From assembly GCF_013927005.1 (NCBI RefSeq), contig NZ_CP055930.1, positions 2,790,001-2,854,000 on the forward strand: a DNA stretch of 64,000 nt. The letters are read 5' to 3'. Source of the DNA: Enterobacter sp. RHBSTW-00175 (GTDB lineage Bacteria > Pseudomonadota > Gammaproteobacteria > Enterobacterales > Enterobacteriaceae). Made by a program: the position numbers and the translations under genes. Below are positions 25,750-34,659 of the stretch, one piece after another. The notes under the pieces were generated by a model. It made no database searches, was not told the DNA's origin, and saw only the letters and a program-made list of their open reading frames with translations. Numbering within the stretch: the first letter of the stretch is position 1; every line of letters begins with the position of its first letter.

Positions 25750-26262
25750 TCAGATGACAGCGTCCATCTCCGTCATTACCGGGTGGAAACGACGTTTAAA
25801 ATAGATCAGGCCGTGGCCCTCCTGGCTAAGGGTGATATTTTTAATTTCAACCAGATAGACCAGATGTGTACCAATGGTCTGCACCTGGCTTATCTCTCCT
25901 TCAAGGCTTGCCAGCGCACCTTTAAGCACTGGCTGTGCCAGCGGGCCTTTCTGCCAGCAGGAAAGATTAAAACGCTCTTCCATCACCATGCCGGTCATTC
26001 CGGCGAAGTGGCGAGCCATGATCTCCTGCTCGTGGTTCAGCACGTTAACGCACAGTCTGCCGTTGCCCTGAAAAACCGGATTCATGGCGCTGTTGGCGTT
26101 GATGCATACCATCAACGACGGTGGTGTGTCCGTGACGGAACAGACGGCGGTAGCGGTAATGCCGCAGCGGCCGGCATCGCCTTCGGTGGTGACAATATTG
26201 ACCGCGGCCGACAGGCTGGCCATTGCGTCGCGAAAACGCAGGCGTTGTTCATCTGATTGCAT
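25750..26262 (-). CDS. hpaC: 4-hydroxyphenylacetate 3-monooxygenase, flavin reductase HpaC
   Basis: This is a 170-residue flavin reductase of the HpaC family. It reduces FAD with NADH and hands FADH2 to HpaB. Characteristic stretches are FRDAMASLSAAVNIVTTEGD near the start, GITATAVCSVTDTPPSLMVC at about 34-53, the NVLNHEQEIMARHFAG motif and the final GLIYFKRRFHPV. GGGAGG precedes the start. hpaB lies 17 bases upstream in the same direction, forming the hpaBC operon. Length equals that of the E. coli W protein. Confidence 0.95.
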   Translation of the reverse strand: MQSDEQRLRFRDAMASLSAAVNIVTTEGDAGRCGITATAVCSVTDTPPSLMVCINANSAMNPVFQGNGRLCVNVLNHEQEIMARHFAGMTGMVMEERFNLSCWQKGPLAQPVLKGALASLEGEISQVQTIGTHLVYLVEIKNITLSQEGHGLIYFKRRFHPVMTEMDAVI

Positions 26263-26279
26263 TGAAACCTCCCGCTGCG

Positions 26280-27842
26280 TTATTTCAGCAGCTTGTCCAG
26301 CATGTTGATATCGGTGTTGTTGTGCAGGTGCGGTACCGTCCAGCCGTGCTGGTCATACTCAGACATACAGCGGTCGACCATCGCCATCATTTTGTCCATG
26401 TTGCCGGAGCTTTGCGCCTGACGCAGGCATTGCAGGCGAATTTCATCCTGGCTGCCGGAGTAGTTGATCTCATACAGCTCATGACGGCCGCCAAACTCGC
26501 TGCCGATGGCATCCCACATCAGTTTTAAAATCTTGATGCGTTCAACGTGATCCATACCGTTGGAGCCACGCACGTACTTCGCCAGATACTTGTCGATTTG
26601 CGGGTTGTTCAGGTCGCGGGCGCTGGAGGGCAGATAGATAAGCCCGCTGGTAACGTTACGCTCGATGATGTTTTTGATCTTCGCATAGGCCATTGGCGCC
26701 ATGACGCGATAGGTTTGCAGCGCGGCATGATCCGGCAGATACGCGCCGTTCACCCACGGTGTCGCTTCTGAACACATGGAGTCGCTCAGTGCCCAGAACA
26801 TATTACGCCAGGCCACCACTTCGCCCAGGTCTGCCTGCACGCCGCGGAACTCCAGCGTCCCGGTGCACTCCAGCGATTTCTTCAGCAGAGCAGTGATAAA
26901 GTCGAGTTTCACCGCCAGACGTACGCAGGCTTGCAGCGGATACATGCGGGCAAAACCGCCTTCCATGGTCCAGCGACGGCAACGGTCGAAATCGCGATAG
27001 ATGAGCACGTTTTCCCACGGGATCAGCACATTGTCCATCACCAGAATGGCGTCGTTCTCGTCGAAACGGCTGGAGAGCGGGTAATCGTAAGGGGAGCCGG
27101 TGGCCCCGGCCACCATCTCGTAAGAGGCGCGCGAGATAAGCTTCACGCCTTCGGCATCCATCGGGGCGACGAACATCAGCGCGAAGTCCGGGTTTTCCCC
27201 CATCACCTGCGCAGAGCCAAAGCCAATCATGTTGTAGTGGGTCAGCGCCGAGTTGGTTGCCACCACTTTCGCGCCGCTGACGATGATCCCGGCGTCGGTC
27301 TCTTTCTCCAGCTTGATGTAGACGTCTTTCACTTCGTCCGCCGGTTTGTGGCGATCGATAGGCGGGTTAACAATCGCATGGTTGAAGTACAGGCCAGTTT
27401 CCTGAATGCGGGTGTACCAGTTGCGGGCGTTCTGTTCGAACTGGCCGTAGAAGGCCGGGTTAGCGCCAAGCGCGCAGCCAAACGCGGCTTTGTAATCCGG
27501 TGTGCGTCCCATCCAGCCGTAGCTCAGGCGTGACCACTCGGCAATGGCGTCGCGTTGCTGGCGCAGGTCGTCGGCGCTTTTCGCCACGCGGAAGAACTTA
27601 TGGGTATAGCCGCCGCTGCCGGTGTCGGTGCCCCAGCAAAGGGTGTCCTGCATGTCAGGTTTGTGCAGGGCGTCGTACATCTGCGCGATGGATGCCGCCG
27701 CATTACGAAACGCCGGATGGGTGGTGACGTCTTTGACGCGTTCGCCGTAGATATAAATCTCACGGCCGTCCTGGAGGCTTTTTAAATACTCTTCGCCGGT
27801 TAATGGACGTTTGGCATCAGCGCGGAAATCTTCAGGCTTCAT
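26280..27842 (-). CDS. hpaB: 4-hydroxyphenylacetate 3-monooxygenase, oxygenase HpaB
   Basis: This is a 520-residue FADH2-dependent monooxygenase, the usual length. It hydroxylates 4-hydroxyphenylacetate to 3,4-dihydroxyphenylacetate, entering the meta-cleavage pathway. Family features include MKPEDFRADAKRPLTGEEYL, YIYGERVKDVTTHPAFRNAA, the FAD-contact region SGAKVVATNSALTHYN and LPSSARDLNNPQIDKYL. AGGTCCC precedes the start. The promoter upstream would be activated by HpaA, and a CRP-like site lies at 27975-27990. HpaB also accepts other phenols, as is known for this family. Confidence 0.96.
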   Translation of the reverse strand: MKPEDFRADAKRPLTGEEYLKSLQDGREIYIYGERVKDVTTHPAFRNAAASIAQMYDALHKPDMQDTLCWGTDTGSGGYTHKFFRVAKSADDLRQQRDAIAEWSRLSYGWMGRTPDYKAAFGCALGANPAFYGQFEQNARNWYTRIQETGLYFNHAIVNPPIDRHKPADEVKDVYIKLEKETDAGIIVSGAKVVATNSALTHYNMIGFGSAQVMGENPDFALMFVAPMDAEGVKLISRASYEMVAGATGSPYDYPLSSRFDENDAILVMDNVLIPWENVLIYRDFDRCRRWTMEGGFARMYPLQACVRLAVKLDFITALLKKSLECTGTLEFRGVQADLGEVVAWRNMFWALSDSMCSEATPWVNGAYLPDHAALQTYRVMAPMAYAKIKNIIERNVTSGLIYLPSSARDLNNPQIDKYLAKYVRGSNGMDHVERIKILKLMWDAIGSEFGGRHELYEINYSGSQDEIRLQCLRQAQSSGNMDKMMAMVDRCMSEYDQHGWTVPHLHNNTDINMLDKLLK

Positions 27843-27974
27843 AGGGACCTCGTATCGGAATAGGGATTGTTAAATTTGTGTTTTGTTTTTGTTGTTTAAT
27901 TGAAGCCTGAGAGGGGCGGAACGTGAAGGGACGTTTGGGACAACGGCGGGTACTTTTCGCGAGAGATCGCAGAG

Positions 27975-27990
27975 TGTGATTTCCCTCACC
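27975..27990. promoter_or_regulatory. Candidate CRP site upstream of hpaB
   Basis: TGTGA-tttccc-TCACC matches four of five bases in the second arm and all of the first. It is about 135 bases before the hpaB start and partly inside the hairpin repeat. The E. coli W hpaBC promoter is known to need CRP, which fits, but the overlap with a repeat makes this a tentative call. Confidence 0.4.
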
Positions 27991-28059
27991 CTAACCCTCT
28001 CCCAAAGGGAGAGGGGACGGTTACTCCCTCTCCCTTTGGGAGAGGGCAGGGATGAGGGG
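27983..28059. repeat. Two inverted copies of the CCCTCTCC hairpin repeat
   Basis: One copy (27983-28016) and an inverted copy (28026-28059) stand back to back, 9 bases apart, between hpaA and hpaB. Each carries the CCCTCTCCC-(A)AAGGGAGAGG stem and the CCCTCACC or GATGAGGGG tail. The second copy lies inside the hpaA reading frame and encodes its last dozen residues. Confidence 0.8.
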
Positions 28060-28953
28060 AACAGGGGAAACCGGTACTTTCTGCGCCCGATAGCTGCTGG
28101 GTGAGCATCCCACTAAGCGATTAAAAAATCGGGCGAAATAGGCCGGATCTTTAAACCCCAGCTGCCAGGCAATCTCGTTCACCGCGTTATCGGAAAAAAG
28201 CAGCAGCCGTTTGGCTTCGCGCAGTTGCCGGTCGAAGATCAGCCGTTTCGGCGGGCGGTTGGCGAAGCGGCGGCAGATATCGGTCAGGCGGGATTCGGTG
28301 AGATGCAGTTCGCAGGCGTAGTCCGGCACCGTCCAGTGCTGGTGGTAGTGGGTGTCGATCATCTGGTTAAAACGCTGGAACAGCTTCAGCTCGCCGCGCA
28401 TCCCGCTGGCCGCGTGGTCGTCGAGCTTCGCGTTGCGCAGCAGCAGAGTGAACACCGCCTGGGCTAAAAGTACCAGCGTATGTTCGCGTCCGGGCAGTTG
28501 TTCCGTGGATTCGCGTTCGATCAGCCGCCAGTAGTGTTTCAGCGCCGCCAGCTCGTCCGGTTTGTCGGCCAGGGACAGGCAGATCCCCGGCAGGCCGAAC
28601 GCTTCCCGCGTGCCGGGGTAGAGCACTTCAAGCAGGGGCCAGACCAGATCTTCGCGTACCGTCAGCACATGCCCGTCGCTGTCGGATTCAGTGATAAACG
28701 CGTGCGGCACCGACGGTGGCGTGAGCACAAACAGCGGAGCCTGCACCGAATAGCGATGATCGTCGAGCTGAAGCTCAATCTGCCCGGTATCGAGAAAGTG
28801 CATCTGAAAGAACTGGTCGTGGCGATGCGCCTGCATATCGCGGCCAAAAAAGGCCGCCATGCGGGCAAACGACTGATAGTGCACATCGTCGGTGCCCAGA
28901 CTTTCGTCGTACTCTTTGCTGATATCGATATTCGCTATCGGGCTTTGGCACAT
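28021..28953 (-). CDS. hpaA: AraC-family activator HpaA
   Basis: This is a 310-residue regulator. An N-terminal cupin-like domain (HRHDQFFQMHFLDTGQIELQ, LTPPSVPHAFITES) binds 4-hydroxyphenylacetate in known HpaA proteins. The C-terminal AraC domain (residues about 205-295) includes VPDYACELHLTESRLTDICR and VNEIAWQLGFKDPAYFARFF. HpaA activates hpaBC. E. coli HpaA is about 296 residues; here the frame continues past the normal end into the hairpin repeat, adding a tail ending IPALSQRERE. AGGAGCGG precedes the start. hpaX lies 9 bases upstream in the same direction. Confidence 0.93.
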   Translation of the reverse strand: MCQSPIANIDISKEYDESLGTDDVHYQSFARMAAFFGRDMQAHRHDQFFQMHFLDTGQIELQLDDHRYSVQAPLFVLTPPSVPHAFITESDSDGHVLTVREDLVWPLLEVLYPGTREAFGLPGICLSLADKPDELAALKHYWRLIERESTEQLPGREHTLVLLAQAVFTLLLRNAKLDDHAASGMRGELKLFQRFNQMIDTHYHQHWTVPDYACELHLTESRLTDICRRFANRPPKRLIFDRQLREAKRLLLFSDNAVNEIAWQLGFKDPAYFARFFNRLVGCSPSSYRAQKVPVSPVPLIPALSQRERE

Positions 28954-28962
28954 AACCGCTCC

Positions 28963-30309
28963 TTAGTGGATCTTCTGCGCCGCCATGCCTGGCACATTTT
29001 CACGGCTTTCCCGCTGGGTCATCGGGATACGCGTCAGCACCAGCGCGCCCACCACCAGCAGCCCGGCCACAAACCACAGCCCTGAGCTAAAGCTGCCGGT
29101 TGTATCGCGCAAGATGCCGATCAACAGCGGGCTGACGGCCGAACCCACATTCCCGATGGCGTTGATCACCGCCAGTGCCACCGCGCGGGATTGCAGGCTA
29201 ATAACCTGATCCGGTGTGGTCCAGAATATCGCCATAGCGGTAAAGGATCCGGTTGAGGCCATGATGATGCCAAGCAGCTGGATCAGGCTGTGGTCGGTCG
29301 CCGAGGCCAGCATCCATCCCGCCGCCGCGAACAGATACGGCAGGATGGTGTGCTTTTTTCGCTCTTTCAGCCTGTCGGAGCGTCGGCTCCACCAGATCAT
29401 CCCAAGGATGGTACAAAACTGCGGGATCGCCGCCAGCAGGCCAATCACGATATTGCTGCTGTGGCTGTTAAAGCTTTGCAGGATCTGCGGCGTCCAGATG
29501 TTGATCGCACTCAGTGTGTTGGTCAGGCAGAAATAGGCCAGCGTGTAGAGCAGTACCGCCGGGGTCAGCACTTCACGCAGCGTCGAGCGCGGGGTGGTGG
29601 CGTTTGCAATCGCGTGCTCCTGCTCGCGGGCAATCATCGATTTCAGCGTCTGTTTTTCTTCATCATCAAGCCAGGTGGCCTGATCTGGCGTGTCGTTAAG
29701 GAAAAACCAGGTCACGACGCCGAGCACCACTGACGGCAACCCTTCCAGAAGGAACAGCCACTGCCAGCCTTTCAGGTTCCACAGGCCGTCCAGCGCCAGA
29801 ATATAACCCGAGAGGATCGAGCCGAGCATCATGGTCACCGGCATGGCAATCATAAATAGCGCGTTGGCGCGGGCGCGGTGATAGGCGGGGAACCACCAGG
29901 TGAGATACACCAGGATCCCCGGCAGGAAACCGGCTTCGGCAATGCCGACCAGCATTCGCAGTACGTAGAGCGTTTGCGGGCTGGTGGCGAACATCGTACA
30001 GGTAGACGCAATGCCCCACACCACCATGATCCCGGCGATCCAGCGGCGCGCGCCGATCCTCGCCAGCATGATGTTGCTTGGGATCCCGCACAGCACGTAG
30101 GTGACGTAAAACAGCGTTGCCGCCAGGCCAAACATGGTGGAGGTCAGGCCCAGATCTTTGCCCATCGTCAGCCCGGCAAAGCCAATGTTAATGCGGTCAA
30201 GAAACGAGAAGACAAACAGGATAAAGAGAAACACGATCAAACGACGGAACAGCTTGTTAATCACGCGATGTTCTACAGCTTTATTATCTTGCAGGGTAGA
30301 GGTCGTCAT
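28963..30309 (-). CDS. hpaX: 4-hydroxyphenylacetate permease HpaX (MFS)
   Basis: This is a 448-residue major facilitator of the anion:cation symporter group with 12 membrane segments. The start at 30309 has GTGGAG upstream; an in-frame GTG at 30321 is the alternative. Signature stretches are FSFLDRINIGFAGLTMGKDL (segment 1), VGIAEAGFLPGILVYLTWWF and LGMIWWSRRSDRLKERKKH between segments 8 and 9. It imports 4-hydroxyphenylacetate. It lies between hpaI and hpaA in the standard order. Confidence 0.94.
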   Translation of the reverse strand: MTTSTLQDNKAVEHRVINKLFRRLIVFLFILFVFSFLDRINIGFAGLTMGKDLGLTSTMFGLAATLFYVTYVLCGIPSNIMLARIGARRWIAGIMVVWGIASTCTMFATSPQTLYVLRMLVGIAEAGFLPGILVYLTWWFPAYHRARANALFMIAMPVTMMLGSILSGYILALDGLWNLKGWQWLFLLEGLPSVVLGVVTWFFLNDTPDQATWLDDEEKQTLKSMIAREQEHAIANATTPRSTLREVLTPAVLLYTLAYFCLTNTLSAINIWTPQILQSFNSHSSNIVIGLLAAIPQFCTILGMIWWSRRSDRLKERKKHTILPYLFAAAGWMLASATDHSLIQLLGIIMASTGSFTAMAIFWTTPDQVISLQSRAVALAVINAIGNVGSAVSPLLIGILRDTTGSFSSGLWFVAGLLVVGALVLTRIPMTQRESRENVPGMAAQKIH

Positions 30310-30330
30310 GGTGCGCTCCACATCGTCCGT

Positions 30331-31128
30331 TCAGTAGACGGATTTATTGTTATTGACTGATGTAACCGGTTTTTCGATAAAACGGGCTGCCAGCGCTTCG
30401 GCGCTACGGGCCAGCAGGGTGGTATCCACACCCACGGCGACAAACAGCGCACCGAGTTCGAGATAGCGTTTTGCCAGCGTTTCGTTAGCCATCAGGATAC
30501 CGGGCGCTTTACCTGCGCTCAGGATCTGCCCGATGGCCTGTTCGATGGCGGCCTGCACATCCGGGTGCTGCGGATTACCGGCAAAACCCATGTCGGCGCT
30601 GAGATCCGCCGGGCCAATAAACACCCCGTCGACCCCTTCGACATCCAGGATCTGCGGCAGGTTTTTCAGCGCTCTTAGGGTTTCTATCTGCACCAGCACG
30701 CACATGGCATCGTTCGCCTGCTGCAGGTAATCAGGAATACGGTTCCAGCGCGACGCGCGGGCCAGCGCACTGCCAACCCCGCGGATCCCCGCAGGGGGAT
30801 AACGGGTGGCGCTCACCGCCAGACGGGCTTCGTCGGCATTTTGTACCATTGGCACCAGCAGGGTTTGCGCGCCCACATCCAGCAGCTGTTTGATCTGCAC
30901 CGGATCGTTCCAGGACGGGCGCACCACCGGCTGGCTGGCGTAAGGCGCAATCGCCTGTAACTGTGTTAAGACGGTTTGCACGTTGTTTGGCGCGTGTTCG
31001 CCGTCGATCAGCAGCCAGTCGAAACCCGCGCCTGCCAGCAGCTCTGCGCTGTAGCTGCTGGTCAGCCCCAGCCACAGGCCGATTTGCGGCTTTCCGGCTT
31101 TCAGCGCGGTTTTAAATGCGTTTTGCAT
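30331..31128 (-). CDS. hpaI: 4-hydroxy-2-oxoheptanedioate aldolase HpaI
   Basis: This is a 265-residue class II aldolase of the HpcH/HpaI family. It splits 4-hydroxy-2-oxoheptane-1,7-dioate into pyruvate and succinic semialdehyde, the last step of the pathway. Visible are [15 protein letters not shown] with the base-providing His region, VQIETLRAL with the metal-binding Glu, and [17 protein letters not shown] with the metal-binding Asp. TAGGAGTT precedes the start. It is 9 bases after hpaH. Confidence 0.94.
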   Translation of the reverse strand: MQNAFKTALKAGKPQIGLWLGLTSSYSAELLAGAGFDWLLIDGEHAPNNVQTVLTQLQAIAPYASQPVVRPSWNDPVQIKQLLDVGAQTLLVPMVQNADEARLAVSATRYPPAGIRGVGSALARASRWNRIPDYLQQANDAMCVLVQIETLRALKNLPQILDVEGVDGVFIGPADLSADMGFAGNPQHPDVQAAIEQAIGQILSAGKAPGILMANETLAKRYLELGALFVAVGVDTTLLARSAEALAARFIEKPVTSVNNNKSVY

Positions 31129-31137
31129 GGTGAACTC

Positions 31138-31941
31138 CTACACAAAGCGGCAGCTAATCGAGCCCATGTTGCCGTAGTCCACGTGGAAGGTGTCGCCCTT
31201 GCTGGCGGCCACCGGGCGGGTAAACGAACCGCCGAGGATGATTTGCCCCGGTTCAAGCTGCACGTCGTACGGCGCCAGTTTGTTTGCCAGCCACGCCACG
31301 CCGTTCGCCGGGTGGTTGAGTACGCCTGCGGCGACGCCGGTTTCTTCGATCACGCCGTTGCGATAGAGCAGGGCGGAGATCCAGCGCAGATCCAGCTCGT
31401 CGGGTTTAATCGGCCGTCCGCCGAGGATCACACCGGCGTTGGCGGCGTTATCGGAAATGGTGTCGAACACTTTGCGCGGGCGCTGGGTGTCGGGATCGAT
31501 GTTGTGGCAGCGGGCGTCGATCAGCTCCAGCGCCGGGATCACATAGTCTGTGGCGTTGTAGACATCGAAAATCGTGCAGTTAGGGCCGCGCAGCGGTTTG
31601 GCCAGCACGAACGCCAGCTCCACTTCAATACGCGGGACGATAAACCGATCGACGGGAATGTCGCTGCCGTCGTGGAAGAACATGTCGTCCAGCAGCGCGC
31701 CGTAGTCCGGTTCGCTTATCTGCGAGCTGGCCTGCATGGCTTTGGAGGTGAGGCCGATTTTATGGCCTTTCAGCACGCGGCCTTCGGCGATTTTCAGGCT
31801 TACCCATTCGCGCTGTACGGCGTAGGCGTCGTCGATGGTGATCGTCGGGTAATCCAGCGAGATCTGGCGGATCTGTTCGCGGGATTGCTCCGCCTGGTGC
31901 AGACGATGTGCGATCAGGGTATGGGTGTGTTTATCGAGCAT
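31138..31941 (-). CDS. hpaH: 2-oxo-hept-4-ene-1,7-dioate hydratase HpaH
   Basis: This is a 267-residue hydratase of the FAH-like family, usual length. It adds water to 2-oxohept-4-ene-1,7-dioate, making the HpaI substrate. Metal-binding acidic residues are in [15 protein letters not shown], and other family stretches are [23 protein letters not shown] and [20 protein letters not shown]. It lies 8 bases after hpaF and 9 before hpaI. Confidence 0.94.
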   Translation of the reverse strand: MLDKHTHTLIAHRLHQAEQSREQIRQISLDYPTITIDDAYAVQREWVSLKIAEGRVLKGHKIGLTSKAMQASSQISEPDYGALLDDMFFHDGSDIPVDRFIVPRIEVELAFVLAKPLRGPNCTIFDVYNATDYVIPALELIDARCHNIDPDTQRPRKVFDTISDNAANAGVILGGRPIKPDELDLRWISALLYRNGVIEETGVAAGVLNHPANGVAWLANKLAPYDVQLEPGQIILGGSFTRPVAASKGDTFHVDYGNMGSISCRFV

Positions 31942-31949
31942 AAAAGACC

Positions 31950-32330
31950 TCAGCGAAACAGTGCGTGCACATTGTTTTGTTTGTAATTGAGCGTCGGGTG
32001 CAGTTCGTCGAGCTCAAACGACAGCGCCAGATAGCGGCTTTCCATCAGCTCTGCAAAATGCGTTTTGATAAGCCCAAACAGCATCTCTCCCACCGCCTCG
32101 CGGCTTTCCAGGCTGCGCCCGGCGCCTATTTTCAGTGTCATATGCACAAACGCGTAATCGTGCTTACCGTCGGCCATCTGCCAGGTATCCAGCCAGTGTG
32201 CGCGGCTACGGATACCGCCGAGCGGGAAAATGCCCGTGGCGGCGAGCGCCTCGTTCACTTTGGCAAACAGACCCGGTAGGTCGGCCTGCTCGCGGATATT
32301 GTCGGTACATTCAGCAATAAAATGCGGCAT
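31950..32330 (-). CDS. hpaF: 5-carboxymethyl-2-hydroxymuconate isomerase HpaF
   Basis: This 126-residue protein belongs to the tautomerase superfamily. After Met removal, Pro becomes residue 1 and serves as the catalytic base ([11 protein letters not shown]). It shifts the double bond of 5-carboxymethyl-2-hydroxymuconate. [16 protein letters not shown] and [15 protein letters not shown] are family stretches. GGAGCCACC precedes the start. It is 9 bases after hpaD. Confidence 0.94.
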   Translation of the reverse strand: MPHFIAECTDNIREQADLPGLFAKVNEALAATGIFPLGGIRSRAHWLDTWQMADGKHDYAFVHMTLKIGAGRSLESREAVGEMLFGLIKTHFAELMESRYLALSFELDELHPTLNYKQNNVHALFR

Positions 32331-32339
32331 GGTGGCTCC

Positions 32340-33191
32340 TTACGCGGGCAGCGGGAAAACAGCGTTAACCTGGCCGGTGCCGGAGCTGGCGAACAGCTCG
32401 GTGAGAAACTCCACCTTGCCGTCGTATTTGTCCCATCCGAGCATCCCCAGCAGCATTACCGTGTCGTGCATATTGCCCTCGCCGTAGCAGTAGTCGGCGT
32501 ACTCCGGCAACATGTCGCAAAACGCCTTGAACTGGCCTTCGCGCCACAGCTTTACCACGCGCTCGTCCATCTGGCGGTCGAACTCGCGGGTGTAGCTGTT
32601 CATCCCTTCTTCCGCACGCTGGTCGTCGATAAAACGGTGCGACAGGGAACCGCTGGCCAGCACGGCGACCGTGCCGTCGTATTGCGCAATCGCGCTGACG
32701 ATAGCTTCACCGAGTCTGCGGCTGTCGGCGAAGTCGTGCACGGTGCAGAACGCCGAAATCGAGATCACTTTGAAGTGCTTGTCACTGTTCATGTAGCGCA
32801 TCGGCACCAGCGTGCCGTACTCCAGCTTCAGGCTCGGGATGTTATGCGCTTTGGCCCGCACGCCGAGCTTCACCGCTTCGTCGGCAATCAACTGGCCGAG
32901 TTCTGGATTGCCGTCGTAGTCATAGGTCATGTCACGGATAAAGTGCGGCAGCTCGTTGCTGGTGTAGAGGCCAGAAAAATGATCCGCACAGTTAATGTGA
33001 TACGCGCTGTTCACCAGCCAGTGGGTGTCGAAAACGATAATGGTATCGACGCCCAGCTCGCGGCAGCGCTTGCTGATCTCTTTGTGTCCGTCGATGGCCG
33101 ACTGACGGCAGCCGTGGTTTTTCCCCGGCAGCTCAGAAAGATACATCGACGGGACGTGGGTGATTTTTGCCGCTAACGCTAACGTACCCAT
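32340..33191 (-). CDS. hpaD: 3,4-dihydroxyphenylacetate 2,3-dioxygenase HpaD
   Basis: This is a 283-residue class III (LigB-type) extradiol ring-cleavage dioxygenase using non-haem Fe(II). Likely iron ligands are His12 (AKITHVPSM), His57 (VFDTHWLVNS) and a Glu near residue 239 (YCYGEGNMHD). It opens homoprotocatechuate at the 2,3 bond to give 5-carboxymethyl-2-hydroxymuconate semialdehyde. It lies 1 base after hpaE in the operon. Length agrees with the E. coli enzyme. Confidence 0.95.
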   Translation of the reverse strand: MGTLALAAKITHVPSMYLSELPGKNHGCRQSAIDGHKEISKRCRELGVDTIIVFDTHWLVNSAYHINCADHFSGLYTSNELPHFIRDMTYDYDGNPELGQLIADEAVKLGVRAKAHNIPSLKLEYGTLVPMRYMNSDKHFKVISISAFCTVHDFADSRRLGEAIVSAIAQYDGTVAVLASGSLSHRFIDDQRAEEGMNSYTREFDRQMDERVVKLWREGQFKAFCDMLPEYADYCYGEGNMHDTVMLLGMLGWDKYDGKVEFLTELFASSGTGQVNAVFPLPA

Positions 33192-33192
33192 A

Positions 33193-34659
33193 TCAGACCC
33201 CCCATTTTGGAATCGGATGGTTGCCCATAGAGATACAGACGTTTTTCATTTCGGCGAACACTTCAAAGCTGTACTCGCCACCTTCGCGCCCGGTGCCGGA
33301 GGCCTTCACGCCGCCAAACGGCTGGCGCAGGTCGCGCACGTTCTGGGTGTTCACAAACACCATGCCGGCTTCGATATTGCGTGCCAGACGCAGCACTTTG
33401 CTCACATCCTGGGTCCAGATATAGGACGCCAGACCGTACTCCACGTCGTTGGCCAGGCGCAGACCTTCCGCTTCGTCTTTAAACGGCAGCAGGCACGCCA
33501 CCGGCCCGAAGATCTCTTCCTGGGCCACGCGCATCCGGTTGTTCACATCGGCCAGCACGGTCGGGCGCAGGAAGTTACCGCCTTTCAGGTGCGCAGGCAG
33601 GTCAGTGGGTTTGTCCGGCCCGCCCGCCAGCAGGGTGGCACCCTCTTCAATACCAAGGCGGATATAACCCGAGACTTTTTCCCAGTGTTGCTGGCTAATC
33701 AGCGCACCGACCTGCGTGTTCGGATCGGTTGGGTCGCCCACGCGCAGGCGGTTGGCGCGCTCGGCGAAACGTTTGACGAATTCCGGGTAGATGCTCTGCT
33801 GAATGAAAATGCGCGAGCCCGCGGTGCAACGCTCGCCGTTGATAGAGAAGATGGTGAACAGGGCGGCATCCAGCGCGCGCTCGATATCGGCATCTTCAAA
33901 AATCAGTACCGGTGATTTGCCGCCGAGCTCCATCGAGTACTTTTTCAGCCCGGCATTTTTCATGATGTTGCGACCAGTGGCGGTACCACCGGTGAATGAC
34001 ACGGCGCGCACGTCGTGGTGACGCACCAGCGCATCACCCGCTGTCGCGCCATAGCCCTGCACCACGTTCAGCACGCCCGCCGGAATACCGGCTTCCAGCG
34101 CCAGCTCGCCCAGACGGTCGGCAGTCAGCGGGGAAAGCTCAGACATCTTCAGTACCGCGGTATTGCCCAGCGCCAGACACGGCGCGACTTTCCAGGTGGC
34201 GGTCATAAACGGCACGTTCCACGGCGATACCAGCGCACACACGCCCACCGGCTGCACCAGGGTGTAGTTCAGCATGGTGTCATCGACCGGGTAGGTTTTG
34301 CCGTTCATCTGCTGGCACACTTCGGCGAAGAACTCGAAGTTGTGCGAGGCGCGCGGGATCAGCACGTTTTTGGTCTGGTGGATGGGCAGACCGGTGTCGG
34401 CGGTTTCCATCGCAGCGATCTCAGGCACGTTCTGGTCAATCAGATCGCCCAGGCGGCGCATCAGGCGCGCGCGCTCTTTCATCGGCAGGTTGGCCCATTT
34501 CGGGAACGCCTCTTTGGCGGCGGCAACGGCCTGATTTACCTCGGCTTCACCGCCGGAGGCCACTTCTGCCAGCACTTCGCCAGAGGCTGGATTAGTGGTG
34601 TGGAAGTAGTCACTTCCCGCCACGTTTTTGCCGTTGATCCAATGGTTTATCTTTTTCAT
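33193..34659 (-). CDS. hpaE: 5-carboxymethyl-2-hydroxymuconate semialdehyde dehydrogenase HpaE
   Basis: This is a 488-residue NAD-dependent aldehyde dehydrogenase. The catalytic Glu is in MELGGKSP and the nucleophilic Cys in NGERCTAGSR, with the Asn in SPWNVPFM. It oxidises the ring-cleavage semialdehyde to 5-carboxymethyl-2-hydroxymuconate. The start overlaps the hpaG stop by 4 bases (ATGA), so the two are translationally coupled; AGGAGACG precedes it. Confidence 0.95.
   Translation of the reverse strand: MKKINHWINGKNVAGSDYFHTTNPASGEVLAEVASGGEAEVNQAVAAAKEAFPKWANLPMKERARLMRRLGDLIDQNVPEIAAMETADTGLPIHQTKNVLIPRASHNFEFFAEVCQQMNGKTYPVDDTMLNYTLVQPVGVCALVSPWNVPFMTATWKVAPCLALGNTAVLKMSELSPLTADRLGELALEAGIPAGVLNVVQGYGATAGDALVRHHDVRAVSFTGGTATGRNIMKNAGLKKYSMELGGKSPVLIFEDADIERALDAALFTIFSINGERCTAGSRIFIQQSIYPEFVKRFAERANRLRVGDPTDPNTQVGALISQQHWEKVSGYIRLGIEEGATLLAGGPDKPTDLPAHLKGGNFLRPTVLADVNNRMRVAQEEIFGPVACLLPFKDEAEGLRLANDVEYGLASYIWTQDVSKVLRLARNIEAGMVFVNTQNVRDLRQPFGGVKASGTGREGGEYSFEVFAEMKNVCISMGNHPIPKWGV

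Noticed and set aside
27983..28059. CRISPR-like or mobile repeat at the hpaA-hpaB junction
   Set aside because: There are only two inverted copies without spacers, and single copies occur elsewhere in the window. This is a dispersed hairpin repeat.
30976..31986. Open frame of 336 codons on the plus strand
   Set aside because: It lies antisense across hpaI and hpaH, whose products are fully recognisable, and its translation has no family features. GC-rich genes commonly leave long antisense frames.
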